Below are positions 1-8,260 of a stretch of DNA of 22,761 nt, piece by piece (the stretch's first letter is position 1; every line of letters begins with the position of its first letter). Origin of the DNA: a bacterium UBP6_UBA1209 (lineage in GTDB: Bacteria > UBP6 > UBA1177); the NCBI GenBank assembly GCA_002309575.1, contig DBXP01000031.1, positions 1 through 22,761 of the forward strand. Reading direction: 5' to 3'. The notes beneath the pieces are model-generated. The model was not told where the DNA came from. It ran no database searches and saw only the letters and a list, made by a program, of their open reading frames with translations. The translations under genes were made by a program, and so were the position numbers.

Positions 1-3000
1 ATACCTTCCGATATGTACTGCGACAGCATCGCGCCTATGGCATTTTCATCCGCGTCGAGGCTGTAAACAGCGGAACATGCCAGTGTCCCCGATTTATGGA
101 GGTTGTCTGTCCTTATGAAATCCGGTGTTACCTGGATCGAAGCGTTGCTGTAGTCCGCAGGATCCGAAAGGTAATGGATCATATACTGCTGCGGGCTCAC
201 TTCACCGGTCGTGTCGTAGAGGTTGACCGTTATCTGACCGTCGGCGTTTTTGAAATAGACCGGAGAGCCGGCTGCGTTGTATCCGATCTCTTCGACCGAG
301 GCGGTTGTGTTGCCTGCACAGCTTGTGACCTGATTGCCGGCAGGTTCGCAGGTCACTCTTTTTGTCGGCTGGAGCCAGTTGGTGAAGTAGTCCTCTACTA
401 TTCTTTCGTTGTTTGTTTCACTGCCTTTTTCATGCGAATAAACGGTCACCGTCTGCGGGTTCCATTGAGAGTAACAGGAAGAGTAATATTTCGGATATAT
501 TCTTTGCGTGCCATGATAGAAAGCGCCCTTTACTGTTTTTACGAGATATTCCGAAGAGTCTTTCACAAGCTTTCTTTCGGTGTAGCCGTCGGGGACGCTG
601 CCGGTAGCAGTCATGGTCCATTCCGTTTCGCCTGCCTTATCCTTGCCTGCTATTGAAGAGAGCGAAAGAACCAGCCCGTTTTCCGAATAGGTGTCTCTCC
701 TGTACCATCCGTCGCCTTTGTATATCTCGGCCTCCATATTGAATCCGCCGTTAAAATAGTATTTGACCGCTGTTTTAAGTGAATCCTGATCCACGCTGCC
801 GCCCGGAAAGGCTCTGCCGACGGATATTTCGACAACGCCCTGCAGCGGCTCGTACAGCGTCCTGGAATAGGGATCAGGGCTGCCCGTCAGACCGAACCGG
901 GGAGTTTCGTTTCCCAGCAGTTTTGGATCCGAAGAGGTGATCTTTATCACCCTTTTCAACGGGTCTGTGATCGTTGCGGAACGGATGTTGTAATGGGAAT
1001 ACTCTTTGATGACCGTTTCCGAGAGGTCCCATCCATATTTGAACGAAGTCTCCTTCCCGTCTCTTGTCGTGTACTTTGAAACCGGTATGTAGTCCATGAG
1101 GGTGTATTGCGCCGGTCTCGGTATCGCGATCTGTAGCAGATCATCAAAATCACCGCCTCTGGAAAACTCCGTTACGGAGCCGTCTTCACCGTAGCGGGTG
1201 ATCCTCCACCTGTCTGTACCGGTGCCGGGGCCGGGACCGTAAAAATATGTGCCGCATGTCGTGTTGTAATTGATGGAAGGCAGGCAGGCTTTGGCGGTCG
1301 TCTCAAGGACTATGTACGAGAACAGATCCTGACCGGGCGCGGGGTAGAATGTCATTTCGACACGGGCTGCGTTCAATAAATCTTCATAAGTCTCACAGTG
1401 CGTCAGAGGAAGATGCTCCTCATCGAAGCATTTTTTTTCTACAGGAAGCGAATACTCCTCCTTCCCCCACGGCAGATAGAGATAAACGGTTTTCAGATCC
1501 CATCCGTAAGTAGGCAGGAACGTCCTGAAAGAGTTGTGGCGCAGCTCGGCTCTCGGCAGGTCAAGATGCCAGCCGGCGACAAGGTTTTTATCCTCGTCGT
1601 AATAGATCCCGGCTCTCAGGACCGGTGCGAACGAAGGAACTCCGGGAACCGGTTCGAGCGCAACGTCACGCCTGGAAATGTCCGGTAAAATCAACCTGTT
1701 GTAGTCTTCGTTCGAGATCCCCCGCGCCGCGTTGAGCGGTACGCAGAGACTGCCTATAGCGGTAAAACCTGTTTTGCAGTCCCACTGGCAGATGCTGTCC
1801 GCACAACCCTGATCTCCGGAATGACACAGATCCGTGATTTTCCCGGCAGGGACCTGATATTCCTGTCCGGCAGTGCTCCAGAAGATCCTGTCGTCCGAAA
1901 CTATTTTCGAATTTCCCGGCAGAACGCCGCAGTCATATTTTCTTTCATCAGGCTCGCAGACCCCTGCGCTGACATCGGGGTGTGTCCCGGTGTCGCAGCT
2001 GTTCGGATTGAAACAGGTGTTGTTGAAGGCATAAAAGATGTAACCGTCATCGCATACACACTTCCCGCTGACGCACGATCCGTGTGCCGGACAGCCGCCG
2101 CTGTTGTCGATCACTCCGTATTTTCCGCCCTGATCCCCGTACCGGATCAGTCCGTTGCACTCCCAAAGCCCGATCCCGCCGAGCCATCCCTGAACAGTGC
2201 TGCCGTCCGGACGGACCGACCCGTAAAAGCCGTTTTCCGTGTCGGCGAAAACGATCTCCTTCAATGAGCTTACGGAAGCAAGCGGATGGGGATCGTAAAC
2301 TCCCGAATACGAAATATCGAGGCTCTCGAGCGGAAGAGCTGCAAGCGGACTCAGATCATTTGCCGGATCGCCGGAAATGTTGAGAACCTTCAATCCCGTG
2401 CAGCCGGCGAGCGGTGAGAGATCCGAAATGCTGTTCCCTGAAATATCAAGCACGCTCAGCGAAGAGAAAAGCCCGATCCCGCCGAGAGATGCGATACTTT
2501 TTCCTTTTAAAGGAAGGTGCGTGATATCTTCAAGCATTTCAGGATCGATGTCTGTTTCTGTTTCGACATCGTAGCCCTTGTACTGAAGCAGCTCCACGAC
2601 CGCCGCCGCCAGATTTTCGTCTTCGAACCAGCCCTCCTCGCAGTAACCGTTTCTCAGGACATAGCCGTAACCGCAGGTGCAGACAGGAGTCCCCGAAGTT
2701 CCGTCGCAGGTCCCGCCCGTTCCGCAGTCGACACCGTAGCAGAGATCGATCAGGACATCGTGATACATGTCGTCGTAGGCGTCGTCGCCGTTGCCCAGAA
2801 CCTCGGCTGTAACATACTGATTGCCGTTTACCTCATGCTGAAACCAGAAGTCGATATACTGTGAATCCACATTGTCGCAGACACCTTCGGTCACGCACTG
2901 TGCCACGGTTCTGCGGTAGTTGTGCCACACGTTTTCGGAATCCAGGACATTCACGATTATGTCGTAGAGTGACGCCTCCGAAGGAGTGAAATGGTATGCG

Positions 3001-3389
3001 TTCTTTGCAAAAATCAGACGGTAATGACAGTTTCCAGTGTTGTAGCAGGCGATCCCGTTGAGAATAGCAAGAGTGTCCGTAGTCGAGGCTTCATTAAGAA
3101 AACAGTTCAAGCCCTCCGCGGAGAATCCCGTTTCGCAGCTGCAGACCTCCGCGCCGCTTACGACCGAACAGACACCGTGACCGCTGCATGTGACGCCGTC
3201 GCAGCCTGAAATGCAGTCCAAACCGCTTGCAATATATCCTTCATCGCATACGCACCATTCATCTTCACCGTCTTCCTGACATTCGCCGTGCCCCGAACAG
3301 GTGACATCGTCGCATAGATCGGCACCCCATCCGGCATACAGTGAAACAAAAGAAAACAGTACAGTTGAAAACAAAAACATTTTTTTCAT
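1..3389 (-). CDS. Large secreted EGF-like / LRR / RHS-like protein, C-terminus beyond window
   Basis: Translating the minus strand from 3389 to position 1 gives one uninterrupted frame of 1129 codons with no stop, so the gene continues past the left edge. It begins with a signal peptide (MKKMFLFSTVLFSFVSLYAG). EGF-like cysteine modules follow at about residues 26-59, 63-96 and 218-250, with CSGHGxC and CxCxxGY patterns. A short leucine-rich-repeat block lies at about 290-383 (LSVLDISGN, LKVLNISGD, LESLDIS). More cysteine modules follow at about 430-560 (CPAHGSC). From about 590 the protein is beta-rich and RHS/YD-like: TITDPLKRVIKI, then AAGSPVYFKNADGQ followed by LYDTTG near 1036-1062. It probably acts at the cell surface in adhesion or as a polymorphic-toxin-like filament, but any effector would lie off-window. 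The start at 3389 has an ideal AAGGAGGC Shine-Dalgarno 5 nt upstream; an in-frame ATG at 3407 is a weaker alternative. Confidence 0.85.
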   Translation of the reverse strand, partial: MKKMFLFSTVLFSFVSLYAGWGADLCDDVTCSGHGECQEDGEDEWCVCDEGYIASGLDCISGCDGVTCSGHGVCSVVSGAEVCSCETGFSAEGLNCFLNEASTTDTLAILNGIACYNTGNCHYRLIFAKNAYHFTPSEASLYDIIVNVLDSENVWHNYRRTVAQCVTEGVCDNVDSQYIDFWFQHEVNGNQYVTAEVLGNGDDAYDDMYHDVLIDLCYGVDCGTGGTCDGTSGTPVCTCGYGYVLRNGYCEEGWFEDENLAAAVVELLQYKGYDVETETDIDPEMLEDITHLPLKGKSIASLGGIGLFSSLSVLDISGNSISDLSPLAGCTGLKVLNISGDPANDLSPLAALPLESLDISYSGVYDPHPLASVSSLKEIVFADTENGFYGSVRPDGSTVQGWLGGIGLWECNGLIRYGDQGGKYGVIDNSGGCPAHGSCVSGKCVCDDGYIFYAFNNTCFNPNSCDTGTHPDVSAGVCEPDERKYDCGVLPGNSKIVSDDRIFWSTAGQEYQVPAGKITDLCHSGDQGCADSICQWDCKTGFTAIGSLCVPLNAARGISNEDYNRLILPDISRRDVALEPVPGVPSFAPVLRAGIYYDEDKNLVAGWHLDLPRAELRHNSFRTFLPTYGWDLKTVYLYLPWGKEEYSLPVEKKCFDEEHLPLTHCETYEDLLNAARVEMTFYPAPGQDLFSYIVLETTAKACLPSINYNTTCGTYFYGPGPGTGTDRWRITRYGEDGSVTEFSRGGDFDDLLQIAIPRPAQYTLMDYIPVSKYTTRDGKETSFKYGWDLSETVIKEYSHYNIRSATITDPLKRVIKITSSDPKLLGNETPRFGLTGSPDPYSRTLYEPLQGVVEISVGRAFPGGSVDQDSLKTAVKYYFNGGFNMEAEIYKGDGWYRRDTYSENGLVLSLSSIAGKDKAGETEWTMTATGSVPDGYTERKLVKDSSEYLVKTVKGAFYHGTQRIYPKYYSSCYSQWNPQTVTVYSHEKGSETNNERIVEDYFTNWLQPTKRVTCEPAGNQVTSCAGNTTASVEEIGYNAAGSPVYFKNADGQITVNLYDTTGEVSPQQYMIHYLSDPADYSNASIQVTPDFIRTDNLHKSGTLACSAVYSLDADENAIGAMLSQYISEG

Positions 3390-3439
3390 GGCCGCCTCCT
3401 TTTTCATGGTTGTCTCCAAGCAACATCAACAAACAGCGG

Positions 3440-3467
3440 ATTTTATTGGATTTTTGAAAAAAGACAA
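3440..3467 (-). promoter_or_regulatory. Candidate sigma70-like promoter for the EGF/LRR/RHS gene
   Basis: Read on the minus strand, TTGTCT (3467-3462) and TAAAAT (3445-3440) are separated by 16 nt. The predicted start of transcription is near 3433, giving a leader of about 44 nt. It was found by eye in an AT-rich divergent spacer, so chance matches are possible. Confidence 0.4.
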
Positions 3468-3535
3468 GAGCAAATCGGATCAAAGCCGGAGAAAAAGAGC
3501 GATTGCGGCTTTGCGCAGACAATTTTATTTTATAG

Positions 3536-3564
3536 TTGAATTTTAAATTGATTTAGTGTTTAAT
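3536..3564 (+). promoter_or_regulatory. Candidate sigma70-like promoter for the GAF/ABC/sirtuin set
   Basis: TTGAAT (3536-3541) and TTTAAT (3559-3564) are separated by 17 nt. Predicted transcription start is near 3571, about 34 nt before the GAF gene. It lies back to back with the candidate promoter of the divergent gene. The boxes match consensus at 4/6 and 5/6 positions. Confidence 0.45.
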
Positions 3565-3591
3565 CCCGCGATTGTATGCAGATGTCCATTT

Positions 3592-3600
3592 AAAGGAGGA
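3592..3600 (+). promoter_or_regulatory. Ribosome binding site fixing the GAF gene start
   Basis: AAAGGAGGA lies 4 nt before ATG 3605. It favours this start over the in-frame ATG at 3572, which has no such site and would put the Shine-Dalgarno inside the coding region. Confidence 0.85.
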
Positions 3601-3604
3601 TTTT

Positions 3605-4420
3605 ATGGCAAAGTTTGAAGTACTTATTCCATCAGCGGACGGAACCAAAAGCACTGTAGTTACTGCTGAAGGTCAGGATTGGTTTGTAGGACTTGAGACG
3701 GCTCTTTCAGGCCGCGGTCTTGCTGATTGCATGAAAAATATCATCTGTGATGTCAAAGAGGATGGCGGAATTTATGTCACCGATACAGCTTCGGGACGCA
3801 GGTTCTTCCTCAGAGAGATCGATGACTCCCAGCCGCAGACCGATATCCGTAAGGTCGTCAAACTTGAAAAGATAGCGCCGGTTGCAGCTGATGTCTCCAA
3901 GAACGATAGGATCGCAGACCTTTTCTTCGAGGTAAGCGGAGCGCAGGGCAAGCCGATGCAGGAGGGGATCGATTTCTTCCTTGATCTCGCGCTCAAATAT
4001 GTTCCCTGCGAGAGCGGCTCGTTCGCACGTTCAGATCTCAGCACGACCGATATGGAATTTGTCTCCTGCCGCGGTCCGAAGGCTGATTCAGTCGTCGGAA
4101 TCAAGGTCCGCGTAGGTCAGGGCTTCGTAGGCTTCTCGGCAAAGCACAACTGCTTTATCGCTGTCGGCGATGTTCACAAGGATCCGCGTTTCTACAAGAC
4201 GATCAGCCAGAATATCGGATACGAGACAAGTTCGATCGTATGCGCTCCGATCAAATCTTCAGAAACGAATATCACCTTCGGAGTTCTCGAGCTCATCAAC
4301 CGCAAGGGCAGCAGCAGGATCAATGCCGAGGATATGGAGATTTTGAGGATCATCGGCGACCAGATGGCTGAATATTTCCACGCAATCTGGACTGGCACGA
4401 ACAACACATTCGAAGAGTAA
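3605..4420 (+). CDS. GAF-domain protein, putative cytoplasmic sensor
   Basis: This 271-residue soluble protein has no signal peptide or membrane segment. Residues 1 to about 90 form a separate beta-rich domain I do not recognise. Residues about 105-260 read as a GAF domain: an N-terminal helix (DRIADLFFEVSG), central strands including VGIKVRVGQGFVGFSAK, a loop with VGDVHKDPRFYK, and the typical closing strand and helix IVCAPI...FGVLELINRKG followed by DMEILRIIGDQMAEY. GAF domains bind small ligands or mediate dimerisation, and the ligand here cannot be read from sequence. No kinase, cyclase or DNA-binding domain is attached, so it would have to act through a partner. It is the first gene of a probable transcript with the ABC ATPase 21 nt downstream. 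The start is set by a strong Shine-Dalgarno. Confidence 0.85.
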   Translation: MAKFEVLIPSADGTKSTVVTAEGQDWFVGLETALSGRGLADCMKNIICDVKEDGGIYVTDTASGRRFFLREIDDSQPQTDIRKVVKLEKIAPVAADVSKNDRIADLFFEVSGAQGKPMQEGIDFFLDLALKYVPCESGSFARSDLSTTDMEFVSCRGPKADSVVGIKVRVGQGFVGFSAKHNCFIAVGDVHKDPRFYKTISQNIGYETSSIVCAPIKSSETNITFGVLELINRKGSSRINAEDMEILRIIGDQMAEYFHAIWTGTNNTFEE

Positions 4421-4441
4421 CCCGAGCTTCCGTTACAGCAA

Positions 4442-5182
4442 ATGCTCAGGACGGAACATCTGACAGCCGGCTACGGCAACCGCACGATTCTTGAAGATGT
4501 CACTTTTGAAATCCAAAACGGGGAGAGGTTTATCGTCCTGGGCGAGTCAGGATGCGGCAAATCGACGCTCCTGAAGGCGATCGTCGGGCTGAATCCGCCG
4601 ATAAGCGGCAGGATCTTCTTCCACGATGAAGAGATAATCCATCCTCTGCCGGAGGATTCCGACTTTTACCAGAAAATAGGGATCCTCTACCAGAACTCGG
4701 CGCTTTTGAACTCTCTCACGCTCGAAGAGAACGTCATGCTGCCGATAACGATGCACTACCCGGATTTCCCTGTCAAAATAGCGTCTGACATTGCAAACGA
4801 AAAGCTTGCGATGGTCAACCTTTACAAGGACAGGGACAAGTATCCGCAGGAGCTTTCAGGCGGTATGAAGAAGAGGGGAGCGCTGGCCCGCGCACTGGTC
4901 CTTGACCCCGACATCATCTTTTTCGACGAGCCTCAGGCTGGTCTTGACCCGGTCACCGCGAGGGATCTCGACGCGCTCTTCATCAAGCTAAACGAACAGC
5001 TCGGAACGACCTATTTCATTGTTACCCACGAGCTGCTTTCGATCAAGCGGACAGCCCAGAAGGTCCTGATGCTTGCCGACAAAAAGGTGCTCTTCTACGG
5101 AACTTTCGACGAGGCGATGCAGTCCGATATTTTTAAGGTCAAGCGTTTCTTCAACGTCGATAAATACAGCGCGAATCAGTAA
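4442..5182 (+). CDS. MlaF-like ABC transporter ATPase
   Basis: All ABC ATPase motifs are present in 246 residues: Walker A GESGCGKS at 34-41, Q-loop Q84, signature LSGGM at 138-142, Walker B with catalytic E163, and H-loop H196. The stretch LSGGMKKR and the region around Q84 (GILYQNSALLNSLTLEENV) are typical of the MlaF/Mce-associated branch, which powers lipid traffic between the membranes. Two positions are unusual: G146 follows KKR where V or A is common, and Q165 sits in DEPQAGLDP where T is usual. No permease (MlaE-type) or MlaD/Mce gene is nearby, so its partners must be encoded elsewhere. There is no obvious Shine-Dalgarno. The ATG lies in the same frame as the GAF gene, 21 nt after its stop, and probably relies on coupled translation. 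Confidence 0.88.
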   Translation: MLRTEHLTAGYGNRTILEDVTFEIQNGERFIVLGESGCGKSTLLKAIVGLNPPISGRIFFHDEEIIHPLPEDSDFYQKIGILYQNSALLNSLTLEENVMLPITMHYPDFPVKIASDIANEKLAMVNLYKDRDKYPQELSGGMKKRGALARALVLDPDIIFFDEPQAGLDPVTARDLDALFIKLNEQLGTTYFIVTHELLSIKRTAQKVLMLADKKVLFYGTFDEAMQSDIFKVKRFFNVDKYSANQ

Positions 5183-5217
5183 CTTTCATACTTGGTTTTA
5201 TATATTGGGAGGCGAAA

Positions 5218-5949
5218 ATGGACAAAATTGCGACACTGCGAGAGTATATCGAGGAGTCTCAAAACATCGTTTTTTTCGGCGGGGCCGGGGTCTCGACGGA
5301 GAGCGGAGTTCCCGATTTCAGAAGCAAGGACGGTCTTTACAACCAGCACGACGTCAGGTTCGACGCCTACAGCGCGGAGTATCTTCTGAGTCATTCGTGT
5401 CTGGTCGATAACCCGAAGGTTTTTTATGAGTTCTACCGTCAGAAAATGGATACGCGGAATGTCAAACCGAACGCGGCGCATCTCTATCTCGCCGATCTGG
5501 AAAGGCGCGGCAAGCTCAAGGCTGTCGTTACCCAGAACATCGACGGGCTTCACCAGAAGGCGGGCAGCAGGGTCGTCTACGAGCTTCACGGAACCACCTT
5601 CCGGAACTTCTGCGCAAGGTGCGGAAAGGGGTATTCACCAACGTATATTTTTGAAAACACTGATGAAATCCCGAGGTGCAGCTGCGGCGGGATGATAAGA
5701 CCGTATGTCACTCTTTACGAGGAGAGCCTGCCAGCCGAAGCGGTCGAAGGAGCTGTCCGGGCGATCGCCGGCGCCGATATGCTGATCGTAGGAGGGACCT
5801 CGCTTTCAGTCTACCCGGCGGCTTCCTACATCGATTATTTCCGCGGAAAGCATCTTGTCGTGATCAACCGTGAACCGCTGCGGATCCACCTGCGTGACAG
5901 CGACCTCGAAGTCAACGGCGATATCGGGAAGGTCTTCAGCTCGCTTTGA
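5218..5949 (+). CDS. cobB: Sirtuin, NAD-dependent protein deacylase (CobB/SIR2 family)
   Basis: This 243-residue protein removes acyl groups from lysines, using NAD+ and releasing nicotinamide. The NAD-binding GAGVSTESGVPDFRS run starts at residue 22, the TQNIDGLHQKAG motif at 105, the catalytic histidine is H124 in ELHGT, and four zinc-binding cysteines are at C132, C135, C154 and C156. GGTSLSVYPA near 192-201 is the conserved late NAD-binding motif. Its size and zinc ribbon fit compact bacterial sirtuins. RPYVTLYEE stands where RPxVVLFGE-like sequence is usual, so acyl preference is uncertain. A GGGAGG Shine-Dalgarno precedes the ATG, and the gene starts 35 nt after the ABC ATPase, so co-transcription is likely. 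It ends 6 nt from the convergent pnp stop. Confidence 0.93.
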   Translation: MDKIATLREYIEESQNIVFFGGAGVSTESGVPDFRSKDGLYNQHDVRFDAYSAEYLLSHSCLVDNPKVFYEFYRQKMDTRNVKPNAAHLYLADLERRGKLKAVVTQNIDGLHQKAGSRVVYELHGTTFRNFCARCGKGYSPTYIFENTDEIPRCSCGGMIRPYVTLYEESLPAEAVEGAVRAIAGADMLIVGGTSLSVYPAASYIDYFRGKHLVVINREPLRIHLRDSDLEVNGDIGKVFSSL

Positions 5950-5955
5950 TTTTTG

Positions 5956-8118
5956 TTATATCTCCTTTCCGGTTTTCTGATCTATGCCTTTCATCGACAT
6001 GCGTGTTTTGCCGCGCACGTCTGCGCCGAGGAAGCGGACAAAGACCTTGTCGCCCTCTTTGATCCCGGTGTCTGCGATGTTGTTGATGCGCTCTCCTGTG
6101 ATTTCGGAGATGTGGACAAGCGATTCGAAACCGTTCAGGACTTTGACGAAGAGACCGAAATCCTTGATGCCGGATACGACACCTTCGTAGATCTCACCGA
6201 TTTCAGGTTCCGCAACGATCATTTTGATGCGTCTGATTGCCGAATCTGCATCCTCCTGCGATGCTGCCAGTATCTTCAGGGTGCCGTCGTCTTCGGTCGT
6301 GATCGTCGTGTTCGTTTCACGCTGGAGCGCCTGGATCACTGAGCCGCCTTTGCCGATAACTTCGCGTATTTTCTCAGGATTTATGTGCATCGTGTAGATC
6401 TGCGGCGCATACTGCGACAGGTGGTCGCGTGGTGCCGAAATGGCCTCCTTGATCTTGCCGAGGATATGCATACGCCCCTCTTTTGCCTGAGCCAGCGCGT
6501 GTTCCATGATCTCAAACGTGATCGATGTTATTTTGATATCCATCTGCAGCGCCGTGACGCCCTGATCCGTTCCCGTTACCTTGAAATCCATGTCGCCGAG
6601 ATGGTCTTCGTCACCCAGGATATCGGTCAGGATAGCATAGTCGCAGCCCTCCTTTATCAGTCCCATGGCTATTCCGGCTACCGGGCGGTGAAGCGGGACA
6701 CCGCCGTCCATCATCGCAAGTGTCGCTCCGCAGGTCGTTGCCATCGAAGAGGAGCCGTTCGATTCAAGGATATCCGACACGACACGGATGACGTAGTCGA
6801 ATTTATCGCGGCTCGGAACCATCGGGTGCAGTGCGCGCCACGCCAGGTTCCCGTGCCCGAGTTCACGGCGTCCCGGAGATTTCAGGCCTTTGGCTTCGCC
6901 GACGGAATAACCGGGGAAGTTGTAGTTCAGTATGAAGTCGCGTTCCTCGTCGCCGTCGAGCGATTCTACCGGCAGGGCATCCTTGCCGCCGCCAAGAGTC
7001 AGCGTGACCAGTGCCTGTGTCTCGCCGCGTGTGAAGAGTGCCGAGCCGTGCGCCCTGGGCAGCAGACCGAGCTCGATTTCGATCGGACGTACCGTCTTGG
7101 TGTCACGTCCGTCGATACGCGGCTTTCCAGCCAGGATGTTGCCACGCATGATGCGGGCGGTGATGTTTTCGATTATTTCGGCTGCGAACGATTCCAGCGT
7201 CGATTTTTCGGTCTCTGTCTCGGGAAAAAGCTCCGGAATACGTGCTTTCGCCGCGGTTCTGATCTGTTCCAGCGTCTCCAGACGGACCAGTTTTTCCTTG
7301 ATCGTGAGCGCCTCTTCGATTTGGGGTGCAAACTGCTCGAAGTCGGATTCCATCGCAGTGTATTCCGCCGTCTTTTCCGGTATCGGCCAGGGCTCTCTGC
7401 CTGCCTTTTCCGTCAGTTCGTTGATGGCTTTGATGACAGTCTGCTGCGCTTCGAAACCGAATTTTACGGCGCCGAGCGTCGTCGCCTCGTCCAGCTCCTG
7501 GATCTCTGATTCGACCATCAGGACACCGTCTTTAGTCGCAGCAACTACGAGGTCCATTTCGGAGTTTTCGACCTCTTTTTTGGACGGGTTCAGGATATAC
7601 TGACCGTCGGCGTAACCGACACGCGCAGCACCGATCGGACCTGCAAACGGAACGCCGGAGAGCGCCAGCGCGGCACTCGAGGCGATCATCGCCAGGATAT
7701 CGGGCTGGTTCTTTTTGTCGTAAGAGAATGTCTGCGCAATGATCTGGACTTTGTTCTTGAATGTTTCCGGGAAGAGGGGACGGATCGGGCGGTCGATCAG
7801 GCGTGCGATCAGAGTCTCGGAAAGCGAAGCCTTTCCTTCGCGTCTGTCGCGGGAACCGGGGATGAGACCAGCGGATGCGTACTTTTCCTGGTAGTCAACG
7901 GTCAGCGGAAAGAAATCCTGTCCTTCGACGGCTGTCTTTTCAGCGCAGACTGTGGCCAGGACCATCGTTTCGCCCATTGTCGCAAAGACCGCGCCGCTTG
8001 CCTGCTTTGCCATGCGCCCTGTCTCGAGACGCAGTATTTCGCGGCCGTACTGGACCTCGACGGCGACCGGATTGTTCAAGCGTGCCTTTACCTCATTTGT
8101 GTTGGAATCAGATAACAT
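5956..8118 (-). CDS. pnp: Polynucleotide phosphorylase (exoribonuclease)
   Basis: This full-length 720-residue PNPase degrades RNA 3' to 5' by phosphorolysis and is a usual degradosome component. Two RNase PH-like domains flank a helical linker. The first contains SRDRREGKASLSE and RLIDRPIRPLFP. The second, catalytic one contains MDGGVPLHRPVAGIAMGL and the metal-binding LGDEDHLGDMDFKVTGTDQG. A KH domain with IGKGGSVIQAL and an S1 domain (YEGVVSGIKDFGLFVKV...GDKVFVRFLG) follow at the C-terminus. The start is supported by AAAGGAGGA just upstream of ATG. No rpsO lies upstream, unlike many bacteria; the neighbour is a divergent carboxyltransferase. The leader is about 105 nt and holds a stable hairpin, which suggests post-transcriptional autocontrol as in enterobacterial pnp. 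Confidence 0.98.
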   Translation of the reverse strand: MLSDSNTNEVKARLNNPVAVEVQYGREILRLETGRMAKQASGAVFATMGETMVLATVCAEKTAVEGQDFFPLTVDYQEKYASAGLIPGSRDRREGKASLSETLIARLIDRPIRPLFPETFKNKVQIIAQTFSYDKKNQPDILAMIASSAALALSGVPFAGPIGAARVGYADGQYILNPSKKEVENSEMDLVVAATKDGVLMVESEIQELDEATTLGAVKFGFEAQQTVIKAINELTEKAGREPWPIPEKTAEYTAMESDFEQFAPQIEEALTIKEKLVRLETLEQIRTAAKARIPELFPETETEKSTLESFAAEIIENITARIMRGNILAGKPRIDGRDTKTVRPIEIELGLLPRAHGSALFTRGETQALVTLTLGGGKDALPVESLDGDEERDFILNYNFPGYSVGEAKGLKSPGRRELGHGNLAWRALHPMVPSRDKFDYVIRVVSDILESNGSSSMATTCGATLAMMDGGVPLHRPVAGIAMGLIKEGCDYAILTDILGDEDHLGDMDFKVTGTDQGVTALQMDIKITSITFEIMEHALAQAKEGRMHILGKIKEAISAPRDHLSQYAPQIYTMHINPEKIREVIGKGGSVIQALQRETNTTITTEDDGTLKILAASQEDADSAIRRIKMIVAEPEIGEIYEGVVSGIKDFGLFVKVLNGFESLVHISEITGERINNIADTGIKEGDKVFVRFLGADVRGKTRMSMKGIDQKTGKEI

Positions 8119-8173
8119 TTTTCCTCCTTTTTTTCATCTGTTTCTAATTATGGCGGAGAAAAACCATTCGTTT

Positions 8174-8197
8174 TTGTGCTCTGTCCGCAGAACACAA
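8174..8197 (-). promoter_or_regulatory. Hairpin in the pnp mRNA leader
   Basis: On the minus-strand RNA, TTGTGTTCTG and CAGAGCACAA can form a 10-bp stem closing a CGGA loop. The sixth pair is G-U in the minus-strand RNA but would be a C/A mismatch in a plus-strand transcript, so the structure fits the pnp leader better. It lies 56-79 nt before the pnp start codon. No U-run follows, so it is not a standard intrinsic terminator. Confidence 0.55.
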
Positions 8198-8229
8198 GAA
8201 GGAACAGTTAATCTCCTTTCACACGGCGG

Positions 8230-8257
8230 GTTATAAAGCATATTTGCCGCATTGCAA
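8230..8257 (-). promoter_or_regulatory. Candidate sigma70-like promoter of pnp
   Basis: Read on the minus strand, TTGCAA (8257-8252) and TATAAC (8235-8230) are 16 nt apart. Predicted transcription start is near 8223, giving a leader of about 105 nt. A 20-bp palindrome (8241-8260) overlaps the -35 box and most of the spacer. Confidence 0.55.
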
Positions 8258-8260
8258 ATA
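8241..8260. promoter_or_regulatory. Palindrome inside the pnp promoter, candidate operator
   Basis: TATTTGC and GCAAATA form perfect 7-bp arms around a 6-bp centre. The site covers the -35 box and spacer of the candidate pnp promoter, where a bound dimeric regulator would block RNA polymerase. No regulator gene is adjacent. Confidence 0.4.

Noticed and set aside
96..3349. Several plus-strand and other-frame open frames of 60-186 codons
   Set aside because: They lie within the long minus-strand EGF/LRR/RHS frame, which has a signal peptide, coherent domain patterns and a strong ribosome site.
3572..3604. Longer start for the GAF protein at ATG 3572
   Set aside because: The strong AAAGGAGGA site lies between this ATG and ATG 3605, and the candidate promoter would start transcription at about 3571, leaving no leader.
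4416..4435. Small stem GTAAC/GTTAC at the GAF-ABC junction
   Set aside because: It has only five AT-rich pairs around a 10-nt loop, too weak to claim as a regulatory structure.
5940..5975. Possible bidirectional terminator between the sirtuin and pnp genes
   Set aside because: Only 6 nt separate the two stops; there are T-runs but no GC-rich stem, so a terminator cannot be supported.
6385..7509. A 374-codon open frame on the plus strand inside pnp, plus a 223-codon frame at 6932-7603
   Set aside because: Both are antisense to the clearly identified PNPase, have low-complexity arginine/serine-rich translations with no recognisable motifs, and have no ribosome sites. GC-rich coding strands often leave such frames open.
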